A stretch of DNA of 5,760 bases from an uncultured Clostridia bacterium (GCA_947165805.1 CAMVBT010000167.1:1-5760); one strand, 5' to 3'. Numbered from the stretch's first letter, positions 1 through 5,760 are shown. Numbers and translations: made by a program. Notes: a model not told the origin generated them from the sequence alone.

Positions 1-69
1 TTATTTTTTATGCTTTCAATTTCATTCACTCCGAATAGGAACGGAACCGAAGGGGTGCGGGGGCGACCG

Positions 70-86
70 CACGACACGATGTCGTG
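70..86. repeat. Short hairpin adjoining the two-tier hairpin
   Basis: CACGACA (70-76) and TGTCGTG (80-86) are perfect 7-bp arms around a 3-nt loop, two bases before the larger hairpin begins. The closeness suggests both belong to the same structured element. Confidence 0.5.
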
Positions 87-87
87 A

Positions 88-133
88 GAAGGTTTCCAAA
101 ACGCCGCACGGACGCGGCGATAAAAAAACCTTC
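88..133. repeat. Two-tier hairpin
   Basis: The outer arms GAAGGTTT (88-95) and AAACCTTC (126-133) are perfectly complementary. Inside them CGCCGC (102-107) and GCGGCG (114-119) pair around a 6-nt loop. The tiers are separated by A-rich internal bulges. Read on the minus strand, the GC stem is followed by TTTT, a weak terminator-like look, but the run is short. The element could be a structured RNA or a REP-like DNA element. Confidence 0.6.
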
Positions 134-372
134 GAGAAAGTCCCCCCGTCGTCGATAGCAGAAACTCTGAAAGGATTCCCCACAAACCCTGTACCAAAAG
201 GAGCAGGCACACTGGTGGGCGGCAGTATTTTTCAGGGCTTGTCGAACGCGGGCGCGGTACCCGCGCTGTCAATCCGTATGATGCTTTCTGCTTTCTTTAG
301 TTTCTGCCTCGCAGCCGTTATAAGGTAAGCGCCCCGTCTGAGACAGACCCGGAAACAAGGCAGGATGCCTTG

Positions 373-419
373 GCAGCCGAAGCCAAAAGCGCGCATCATA
401 GCTTCGGCGGAGCGGCTGC
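373..419. repeat. Overlapping alternative stems
   Basis: GCCGAAGC (376-383) can pair with GCTTCGGC (401-408). The overlapping GCAGCCG (373-379) can instead pair with CGGCTGC (413-419). The two pairings compete for 376-379. The GCAGCCG/CGGCTGC heptamer also occurs in the long inverted repeat (311-317 and 533-539). No function is assigned. Confidence 0.45.
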
Positions 420-425
420 TTTTTG

Positions 426-457
426 CCTACTTTTTCCTGCTGCAGGGAAAAAGTAGG
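426..457. repeat. Strong hairpin, 12-bp perfect stem with 8-nt loop
   Basis: CCTACTTTTTCC (426-437) pairs perfectly with GGAAAAAGTAGG (446-457) around an 8-nt loop. No T-run follows on either strand, so a standard intrinsic terminator is not supported. It lies in the spacer between the 70-bp inverted arms. On the minus strand a 71-codon open frame (269-484) runs through it. That frame has no ribosome binding site or domain and is probably a by-product of the repeat. Confidence 0.75.
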
Positions 458-500
458 TCGCCTCGCGGAACGAAACTCCGACATAAATTAAAATTAAGGC

Positions 501-691
501 GCGGGCGAAAGAAAACGAAACTCAAAAACTAACGGCTGCGAGGCAGAGACCCGAAAGAGTTCAAAGTAACAGACGGATTGACAGCGCGGGTACCGCGCCG
601 CGGGCGAAATAAAACGCAGACCCAAAACTCCGAACAGCGAGGTAGCGACCCGCCGCTCCACCAAAAGTAACAAACGGATCGACAGCGCGGG
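501..691. repeat. Tandem-like direct repeat of ~90 bp (501-590 and 600-691)
   Basis: Both units start with GCGGGCGAAA and end with GACAGCGCGGG. In order they share AAAACG, CAAAACT or CAAAAACT, GCGAGG-AG-GACCCG, AAAGTAACA-ACGGAT and the GC-rich end. The middles have diverged. The units are 9 bp apart. A further fragment at about 689-709 (GGGATGAGATAAAACGAGAA) looks like the start of a third, truncated unit. The right arm of the long inverted repeat lies inside the first unit and its 3' flank. Confidence 0.75.
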
Positions 692-716
692 ATGAGATAA
701 AACGAGAATATATTAC

Positions 717-732
717 AAATTGATTACAATTT
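717..732. promoter_or_regulatory. Small inverted repeat upstream of the -35 box
   Basis: AAATTG (717-722) and CAATTT (727-732) form a perfect 6-bp inverted repeat around a 4-nt centre, ending 10 nt before the predicted -35 box. Its placement would suit an operator or activator site. In such AT-rich DNA it could also arise by chance or simply be part of an UP element. No regulator gene is visible in the window. Confidence 0.25.
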
Positions 733-742
733 TCAAAAAAGG

Positions 743-771
743 TTGATTTAGAGCTGCGAAAGTGTTATAAT
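743..771 (+). promoter_or_regulatory. Predicted sigma-A-type promoter of the moxR operon
   Basis: A -35 box TTGATT (743-748) and a perfect -10 box TATAAT (766-771) are separated by exactly 17 nt. A TG dinucleotide one base before the -10 (763-764) makes an extended -10. The DNA upstream (709-740) is AT-rich, like an UP element. Transcription would start near 778, giving a leader of about 57 nt before ATG 835. No comparable promoter is evident between the three genes, which supports a single transcript. A second TATAAT at 780-785 lacks a matching -35. Confidence 0.8.
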
Positions 772-822
772 AAAATATATATAATGTGAAATTGTGTGCC
801 GTTTCGCAAAAAGCACACGAGA

Positions 823-828
823 AAAGGA
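823..828 (+). promoter_or_regulatory. Ribosome binding site that fixes the moxR start
   Basis: AAAGGA lies 6 nt before ATG 835, good Shine-Dalgarno spacing. The alternative in-frame GTG at 796 has only AT-rich sequence upstream and no purine-rich motif. This makes 835 the preferred start. Confidence 0.7.
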
Positions 829-834
829 AAAATA

Positions 835-1779
835 ATGGTTCACAACAGAAAGATACAGCAAATAGCCGATGAAGTGGAAAAGGTAATAGTCGGTAAGCGC
901 GATGTGGTAACAATGCTACTGATAGCGCTGCTCTCGGGAGGCCATGTGCTCGTCGAGGACGTGCCGGGTACCGGAAAGACTACCCTCGCGACAGCGATAG
1001 GACGTTCCGCCGGGCTTGTAAGCCGCAGAGCACAGTTCACACCCGATGTTACGGCTTCGGATATCACCGGTTTCACAATGTTCAACAGAGAGACCGGTAA
1101 CTTCGAGTACAGAAGCGGCCTTGTAATGACAAATATACTGCTCGCGGACGAGATAAACAGAGCTACGCCCAAAACACAGTCGGCGCTCCTCGAAGCAATG
1201 GAGGAACAGACCGTCACAGTGGACGGAATAACCCATAGACTCCCGGCGCCGTTCATGGTCATAGCCACGCAGAATGAGCTCGGCTACGTCGGAACATTCC
1301 CGCTGCCGGAAGCACAGCTCGACCGCTTCATGATGAAAATATCCATGGGCTACCCCACAGTGGAGCAGGAAGTCGGCATCATAGCGACAAGACAGAAGAA
1401 TGACCCGCTCGAAATGCTCATACCCGCATGCACAAAGGAAGATGTGCTTTCCGCCAAGGACGAGGTCAAGGATACGAACATAGAGCCCAGTGTCTACCGC
1501 TACATCGTCGAGATAGTCGCCGGGACCAGAAATCACCCGGCAGTCGAGCTGGGCGCAAGCCCGCGCGCTTCGCTGGCACTGATGCGCGCCGCGCAGAGCT
1601 ATGCATTCCTGAACAGCCGCGCTTATGTGGTGCCGGAGGACGTGCTCCGTATGACCCCCTATATCCTGCCCCACAGGATAAGGCTCACGCAGGAGGCTAA
1701 AGTCAAGCACATAGATACGATGGACGTGCTCCGCGATGTGATAAAGGCGGTAAAGCCGCCGTTTACGAGAGGTAACTGA
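835..1779 (+). CDS. MoxR-family AAA+ ATPase
   Basis: A cytoplasmic AAA+ ATPase of the MoxR family, 314 residues, which is normal full length. Motifs visible in order: Walker A GTGKTT at residues 45-50, within VPGTGKTT; Walker B ILLADE at 101-106, with acidic residues D105 and E106; sensor 1 in VIATQN, with N147; an arginine-finger region LPEAQLDRF with R164; and sensor 2 GASPR with R244. A C-terminal helical lid follows. MoxR proteins are thought to act as chaperone-like remodellers of partner proteins with von Willebrand A or DUF58 domains, and such a partner is encoded 6 nt downstream. The ATG at 835 is preferred because AAAGGA (823-828) lies 6 nt upstream. An in-frame GTG at 796 would add 13 residues but has no ribosome binding site and sits very close to the predicted transcription start. 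One oddity: the segment after sensor 1 reads NELGYVGTF, where the family usually has NP-I/L-E-x-x-GTY/F. The family call is firm; the client and process are inferred. Confidence 0.96.
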   Translation: MVHNRKIQQIADEVEKVIVGKRDVVTMLLIALLSGGHVLVEDVPGTGKTTLATAIGRSAGLVSRRAQFTPDVTASDITGFTMFNRETGNFEYRSGLVMTNILLADEINRATPKTQSALLEAMEEQTVTVDGITHRLPAPFMVIATQNELGYVGTFPLPEAQLDRFMMKISMGYPTVEQEVGIIATRQKNDPLEMLIPACTKEDVLSAKDEVKDTNIEPSVYRYIVEIVAGTRNHPAVELGASPRASLALMRAAQSYAFLNSRAYVVPEDVLRMTPYILPHRIRLTQEAKVKHIDTMDVLRDVIKAVKPPFTRGN

Positions 1780-1785
1780 AGCCGT

Positions 1786-2982
1786 ATGGCAAAATACAGA
1801 TTGTTGTACACGGTGATATGGGTCGGGTCGCTGGCATTCGCCCTCGCTTATGAGAGCAAGCTGACATTCGTGCTGTTCGTCGGTGTCGCGCTGCTGCCGG
1901 TGGCTTCGCTGATACTGCTGGTGCTGTCGGGGCTCCTGATGAAGATCGAGCTGATACCGACCGAGGCCTATGTCGGCAAGATGCAGCATTTCAGCATCAC
2001 CATAAAGCTGACCAACAGATTTATAATACCTGCCGCCCCCGTACTGATAACGGGGGTATTCCATGAGGAGGACGGCACGATAGCCGGGGACAGGCATATA
2101 TCACTGAACGCCGCGCCGTTCTCGAAGAGCGAATTCGTGTTCGGCGGCTGCATACGCTACAGAGGTGAATACACACTGGGCGTGGAGCGCGCGGTGATAT
2201 ACGACCTGCTGCGGATATTCCGTTTCAGGCTCGGGCATACGCCGATGTGCTCGGTCACCGTCACGCCGAGACGCATAATGCTCGAAGAGACCAACGCCCT
2301 GTGCGCCGACGACTATGAGAGCAGCCTGACGAACATATCGTTCATGGACAGCAATTCGTTCGTGTCGGTAAGAAAGTACGCCGACGGCGACCTGATGAAG
2401 CACGTCCACTGGAAGCTCACCGCCAAGCACGACGAGCTCATGGTAAAGGAAATGGAGCAGAATCTGGGCAGCAGCGCCGTTATAGTCACGGATATCCATG
2501 CGGTGTCCGAGGACGAGGACGAGAATATGCGCGTCGCGGACGCCTGCATAGAAGCGGCTCTTGCTGTCACAAGGAAGATAATATCCGACGGGCGCTCGGC
2601 AGTCAACGTGTACCGCACCAATGACGATAAGACGGACATACTCGCCGCCGAAAAGCCCGGGGACTATGAGCAGCTTGTTTCGATATTCGCCGTGCTGCCG
2701 ATCACCGAGGCCGGCAAGAGCGCCGAGTCGATGATATCGAAGGCGGCCGAGCGGCTCACAGGGACCGAGCCCATATTCATAATCACCACGGGGATAAGCG
2801 CAAAGGCTTTCTCCGGAATAATCGAGCGCATAGGCAGCGGCGGCGGGGAGATAAGAGTCTATACCACCGAATCCGAGATATCGCCGATGCTGATATCCGC
2901 CGCGGGAACGGTGCGCGGAGCGTCGGTCTGCCGCTTAGACCCCGACGATGTAGCCGTTTCACTCAGAAATACACTGCGCTGA
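1786..2982 (+). CDS. DUF58 membrane protein, probable MoxR partner
   Basis: A 398-residue DUF58 protein. Two hydrophobic segments at about residues 6-22 and 27-52 form an N-terminal membrane hairpin. A beta-rich segment follows at about 54-160; DUF58 proteins often carry an immunoglobulin-like or CARF-unrelated beta domain here, but no assignment is made. The diagnostic DUF58 block is at 195-224: VRKYADGD, then HVHWKLTAKHDELMVKEME. It matches the family pattern R-x-Y-x-x-GD...HWK-x-x-A-x-x-x-x-L-x-V-K-E. After it, AVIVTDIHA (231-239) resembles the first strand of a von Willebrand A-like fold, to which DUF58 is related. The family's function is not established; genetic linkage to MoxR ATPases is its most consistent feature. 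The start lies 6 nt after the MoxR stop. GAGAGG at 1767-1772 inside the MoxR 3' end is a weak, distant ribosome binding site, so translational coupling is plausible. Length is typical for the family, and no frameshift or missing motif was seen. Confidence 0.94.
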   Translation: MAKYRLLYTVIWVGSLAFALAYESKLTFVLFVGVALLPVASLILLVLSGLLMKIELIPTEAYVGKMQHFSITIKLTNRFIIPAAPVLITGVFHEEDGTIAGDRHISLNAAPFSKSEFVFGGCIRYRGEYTLGVERAVIYDLLRIFRFRLGHTPMCSVTVTPRRIMLEETNALCADDYESSLTNISFMDSNSFVSVRKYADGDLMKHVHWKLTAKHDELMVKEMEQNLGSSAVIVTDIHAVSEDEDENMRVADACIEAALAVTRKIISDGRSAVNVYRTNDDKTDILAAEKPGDYEQLVSIFAVLPITEAGKSAESMISKAAERLTGTEPIFIITTGISAKAFSGIIERIGSGGGEIRVYTTESEISPMLISAAGTVRGASVCRLDPDDVAVSLRNTLR

Positions 2983-3003
2983 CGCGCATTTCAGCAGGAT
3001 AAA

Positions 3004-5760
3004 ATGAAGAGAACGACCGATAAGAACAAAAGCAGGAAACTGCCGGAACAGCAGAGACAGCCTGCCGTGGTGCTCGCGCCCGCGGTAAGGCTTGTTTTGC
3101 TGTGTGTTATGTCCGCGGCGTTCATCATGATGCCCTGCGAACTGTACGAATTTGAGGAGCTCAAGTGGGTGCTGGCAGGCATAGCCGCCGGAGCCTCGGC
3201 GCTGGTATATATACTTGCGTCGCTGCTTCCGCCGTCGCTGGTCTACGGCGGAGTGGTACTCGCGGGAGGAGGAGTGCTCTGGATATTCCGGGAACGCGCG
3301 TACCACTATGCGCAGTATTTCTGGGACTATATGATGCTGAAACTCGACAGCCGCCTTATCGACACATCGCGCAGCTTCATACACAGTCCGGCGAGGATAA
3401 AAGCGGGACTGGCCTTTGAGACAGCCGAGATGCGCACAGGAATACTTGTTGCGGCAGCGGCGGTCATCGTGCTTGCGGCGGTGATATTCACGGCGGCTGT
3501 GCGAACAAGGTTCCACCTTTCGGTGCCGGTGATCGCGGCTACCATAGTGCTTTCGCCCGCAGTTGCGGCGGAGCGCGCCGGTTATATCCCCTCGTTCTTC
3601 CTGTTCGCGGTCTGTGTGTTCGGACTGGTCATCACGACCTCGAGCTTTGAGCTGGAGCTGGGCTTCGTGCAGGGGCATCTGCCGTCGGCAAGGCTCCGCG
3701 AGCACAGGAACGACGTGCTTTACTACAAGCGCACGCGCTTCATGGCGGGCATGAAAAAGCTCCGCGGCGACTCGGAGCGCTTCCACAGCTACGCGGGAAA
3801 CAGCATAGCCGTAGCGCTGCTCGCGGCAGCCGTGTTCTTTACGGCGGGAGCGAGGATACCCGACGGCAAGGGCCTTAAATATCAGGAGATACTGTCTGCG
3901 GTCGAGGATATCGGCTACCGCGCCGCCGACGCTTTCAGCAGTTTTTTCGGCATGACCTTCGGGACATCGGACGACCGCGGCTATTTCAGCGAGGGAGGCT
4001 ATAACGACACCGGCAGCAGCATAAGCATAGCCCCTCCCGGCAACAGCGACCGTCCCGTGCTTGAGGTGACACTGTCCCGCAACGACGTGCCGGTCTATCT
4101 GCGCGGCGATATGGGCGTGAACTACCACAGCGGCTCATGGAGCGGCATCAAGACTGTTGACAGCCGCTACCGCAGTATGGTGCCGCAGGACTTCTATCCC
4201 GAGACCGAATATCAGATGTTCCGCAAGTATCTCGCGTACACATTCTCTCCGGAGATACCGGATAAGGTGTTCCCGCTGCAGATGGTCTCGGTGCGCTATC
4301 TCCGCAATACGAGGGTGATTTTCCAGCCCCTTGCGGCGTATGAGCTGAATTACCGCACAAACCCGCAGTATGAGTGCTTTTCCGACTTCATACTGCGCAC
4401 AAGACAGGGCTATGTGAAAAACTATACCGCGCTTGCGCTGACCCCCAATGTAGAAAAATATGACGCTCTTATATTCATGGAGGGCTCCGGTTCGTCGCGC
4501 TATCTGCCGGACTATTCCGATATCGGCGTGCTGACTCCCCCGGAGGGTATGACCGCCGGGGAATACGAAGAGGCCACAGAGCTTTACAACAATTTCATCT
4601 ATGACACATATCTGACCGGATACCCCGGGATAAAGCGTCTCATGGGGGAATTTGATATTCCCGACAGCTTTACGGGGCATACCGGGCGTTATGACTGCTT
4701 TTCGGGATATTACAGATATTCCATAGGGCAGAGGATATGTGACTACTTCGCGGAGAATTTTACCTATTCCCTCGATGCCGACAACGGCGAGGATCAGCTG
4801 AACGGCTTTCTCTACGATACACACAGCGGTCACTGCGCGCTGTTCGCCACCGCGATGACTCTCGCTATGCGTGAGTACGGCATACCAGCCCGCTATGTGA
4901 CGGGCTACGTTGTCGAGGGCGAGGGCGAGCCTGTGGCGGACGGCTACAAGTATGTCCTCACAGAACGCCAGCTCCATGCGTGGGTCGAGGTGTATTTCAA
5001 GAATATAGGCTGGATAGCCTTCGACCCGACGCTGAGAGTGCCGGGCTTTGCGGAAGTGCGTTCCGGCGAATGGGACGGCACGGGCGACCACGACTACGGC
5101 ACGGCCACAAAGCCCGCGGAGACCGAGCCTCCGGAACCGGAGACCACCACCGGCACCAGCGCGCCCGATGAGCCGGAGCCCGCCGTGACCACAACCGGCA
5201 CGGACAGCTCCGAGGATACTACCCGCGAGCCGGACGGTACTCCCGGAGGCGACGGCCCCGGAGGCGGCGGAAGCGTCCCGAAGGCGCAGCAGGATATATT
5301 CGTTCTGCTGCTGCCGTATCTTGTGGCGGCTGCGCTGATAGCGGCGGTCATAATCATCGCGGTGATGTTCGCTTCGAGCCTGAAACGCGCGGAGAAAAAC
5401 GTGTTCCGCGGATTCAGGGAGCTTCCTCCCGCCGAGGCCTGCACGCTGATGTACCGCTTCACGCTCGCCCTGCTTGCAAGAAAGGACCTGCAGCCCGGAT
5501 TTGAACAGTTCTATGACTTCGCCGAGCGCGTTGACGGCAGCATAGAGCTCAAAGGCGCGAATGTGTTCATGATGGACGTGATGCCCGTCTTTGAAAAGTG
5601 CGAATTCGGCGGCGGCACGACCGACGTGACCGAGGACGAGCGCGCCTCTGTCTACAGATTCGTGACCGCGGTCTACGGCAAGCTCATGGACGATTATCCG
5701 GCACTGAAAAGATTTTTTGTTAAAATTTTAGGAGGAGCTGTTGCTGGCTTTGGTTTTTGG
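3004..5760 (+). CDS. TgpA-like membrane transglutaminase (3' end outside window)
   Basis: The reading frame is open from ATG 3004 to the last base, 919 codons with no stop, so the gene is cut by the window edge or ends just beyond it. AGGA at 2996-2999 precedes the start by 4 nt. Hydrophobic segments lie at about residues 24-44, 54-73, 76-94, 146-166, 170-189, 196-213 and 266-283. Seven segments would put the next ~480 residues outside the membrane. That region contains VYLRG...SGSW (364-379) and a transglutaminase-like core (about 565-680). Its likely triad is Cys611 in SGHCALFATAM, His658 in HAWVEVYF and Asp674 in FDPT. A Pro/Thr/Glu/Gly-rich low-complexity linker (about 700-760) leads to another membrane segment (765-789). 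A cytoplasmic tail of about 120 residues follows and resembles the DUF4129-type tails of TgpA-like proteins. Family members may be proteases or crosslinking enzymes acting on the envelope; the substrate here is unknown. At over 900 residues it is longer than typical TgpA-like proteins (roughly 650-750). Confidence 0.93.
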   Translation, partial: MKRTTDKNKSRKLPEQQRQPAVVLAPAVRLVLLCVMSAAFIMMPCELYEFEELKWVLAGIAAGASALVYILASLLPPSLVYGGVVLAGGGVLWIFRERAYHYAQYFWDYMMLKLDSRLIDTSRSFIHSPARIKAGLAFETAEMRTGILVAAAAVIVLAAVIFTAAVRTRFHLSVPVIAATIVLSPAVAAERAGYIPSFFLFAVCVFGLVITTSSFELELGFVQGHLPSARLREHRNDVLYYKRTRFMAGMKKLRGDSERFHSYAGNSIAVALLAAAVFFTAGARIPDGKGLKYQEILSAVEDIGYRAADAFSSFFGMTFGTSDDRGYFSEGGYNDTGSSISIAPPGNSDRPVLEVTLSRNDVPVYLRGDMGVNYHSGSWSGIKTVDSRYRSMVPQDFYPETEYQMFRKYLAYTFSPEIPDKVFPLQMVSVRYLRNTRVIFQPLAAYELNYRTNPQYECFSDFILRTRQGYVKNYTALALTPNVEKYDALIFMEGSGSSRYLPDYSDIGVLTPPEGMTAGEYEEATELYNNFIYDTYLTGYPGIKRLMGEFDIPDSFTGHTGRYDCFSGYYRYSIGQRICDYFAENFTYSLDADNGEDQLNGFLYDTHSGHCALFATAMTLAMREYGIPARYVTGYVVEGEGEPVADGYKYVLTERQLHAWVEVYFKNIGWIAFDPTLRVPGFAEVRSGEWDGTGDHDYGTATKPAETEPPEPETTTGTSAPDEPEPAVTTTGTDSSEDTTREPDGTPGGDGPGGGGSVPKAQQDIFVLLLPYLVAAALIAAVIIIAVMFASSLKRAEKNVFRGFRELPPAEACTLMYRFTLALLARKDLQPGFEQFYDFAERVDGSIELKGANVFMMDVMPVFEKCEFGGGTTDVTEDERASVYRFVTAVYGKLMDDYPALKRFFVKILGGAVAGFGFW
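5730..5760 (+). other. Possible start signal of a fourth gene inside the open frame
   Basis: AGGAGG (5730-5735) is a near-perfect Shine-Dalgarno sequence. It stands 5 nt before a TTG at 5741, which would begin Leu-Ala-Leu-Val-Phe after the initiator, in another frame from the transglutaminase gene. The surrounding ~50 bases are markedly more AT-rich than the gene body. If real, the transglutaminase gene ends just after 5760 and overlaps the next gene. Equally, these bases may only be its hydrophobic C-terminus, FFVKILGGAVAGFGFW. Confidence 0.3.

Larger units (their letters stand above)
251..599. repeat. Long imperfect inverted repeat, 70-bp arms 251-320 and 530-599
   Basis: The 70 bases at 530-599, aligned without gaps to the reverse complement of 251-320, match at 58 of 70 positions by hand count. 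Both ends of the arms are perfect: 27 of 27 at the outer end (251-277 with 573-599) and 17 of 17 at the inner end (304-320 with 530-546). The 26-bp middle is diverged. The spacer is 209 bp (321-529). No transposase or coding region lies between the arms. Possible readings are a dispersed non-autonomous repeat inserted in two orientations, or a structured element; the sequence alone does not decide. Confidence 0.85.
1..710. other. Gene-free, repeat-rich intergenic region
   Basis: No reading frame here has a credible start, ribosome binding site and protein-like composition together. The longest frames, 62 and 71 codons on the minus strand (22-210 and 269-484), have arginine- and proline-rich, domain-free products and cross hairpins. 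No tRNA or rRNA was recognised, and there is no CRISPR-like spacing or transposase. The stretch at 134-250 shows nothing specific; the rest is the repeats listed separately. From memory, similar frames are often over-called in clostridial intergenic repeats, which a genome-wide search could confirm. Confidence 0.7.

Noticed and set aside
1..29. Possible start of a minus-strand gene leaving the window (GTG at 29, with GGAG close by)
   Set aside because: Only nine codons are visible and the purine motif touches the start codon, so it cannot be supported.
22..210. 62-codon minus-strand frame at the left end
   Set aside because: Runs through two hairpins, has no recognisable domain or start signal, and is better explained as part of a structured repeat.
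426..457. Intrinsic terminator
   Set aside because: The stem is strong but neither strand has a T-run directly after it, and the T/A runs lie inside the stem.
269..484. 71-codon minus-strand frame over the 426-457 hairpin
   Set aside because: Its sequence is largely dictated by the inverted arm and hairpin, and the composition is not protein-like. Treated as an annotation artefact.
251..691. CRISPR array
   Set aside because: The repeat units are about 90 bp, imperfect and partly inverted, with no short uniform repeats and spacers and no cas genes.
796..834. Extended N-terminus of MoxR starting at GTG 796
   Set aside because: No ribosome binding site is present, and the predicted transcription start is only about 18 nt upstream. 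The ATG at 835 has a well-spaced AAAGGA.
916..2097. 393-codon open frame on the minus strand opposite the MoxR and DUF58 genes
   Set aside because: The product is rich in His, Arg, Tyr and Gln with no domain, and it spans the junction of two clear genes on the other strand. It reflects GC-rich codon bias.
2959..4128. 389-codon minus-strand open frame opposite the transglutaminase 5' half
   Set aside because: Low-quality His/Arg-rich composition, no ribosome binding site noted, and the opposite frame encodes a protein with clear membrane segments.
4135..5091. 318-codon minus-strand open frame opposite the transglutaminase core
   Set aside because: It lies exactly antisense to the catalytic Cys-His-Asp region, which is unmistakable on the + strand.

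Overview
The window looks like chromosomal DNA from a GC-rich member of the Bacillota, most likely an Oscillospiraceae/Ruminococcus-type clostridium. This is inferred from AGGA-type ribosome binding sites, a sigma-A-like promoter, and GC-rich coding DNA that nevertheless favours ATA for isoleucine. The protein set is also common in that group. No taxonomic marker gene is present, so the assignment is tentative.

Layout: positions 1 to about 710 hold no convincing gene. The stretch is dense in inverted and direct repeats: a two-tier hairpin at 88-133, a 12-bp-stem hairpin at 426-457, 70-bp inverted arms at 251-320 and 530-599, and a direct duplication of about 90 bp at 501-590 and 600-691. An AT-rich stretch at about 709-790 follows, with a near-consensus promoter (TTGATT, 17 nt, TATAAT). 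It opens a co-directional + strand gene cluster that fills the rest of the window.

The cluster is (1) a MoxR-family AAA+ ATPase, complete, 835-1779; (2) a DUF58 protein with two N-terminal membrane segments, complete, 1786-2982; (3) a very large membrane-anchored transglutaminase-like protein, 3004 to the window end. The third gene is still open after 919 codons and has an intact Cys-His-Asp triad. The gaps are 6 and 21 nt, so the three genes are almost certainly one operon.

MoxR, DUF58 and TgpA-like transglutaminase genes are a known conserved neighbourhood in bacteria, though its biochemistry is poorly defined. The likely picture is a cytoplasmic MoxR ATPase acting as a chaperone-like remodeller on the membrane-tethered DUF58 protein. 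The transglutaminase-like domain faces the outside and acts on an unknown cell-envelope substrate. The last ~50 bases are much more AT-rich and contain a strong AGGAGG sequence, so a fourth gene may start at the window edge.

The known-type operon is the solid part. The repeat-rich 5' region is the least explained part and most deserves a second look.
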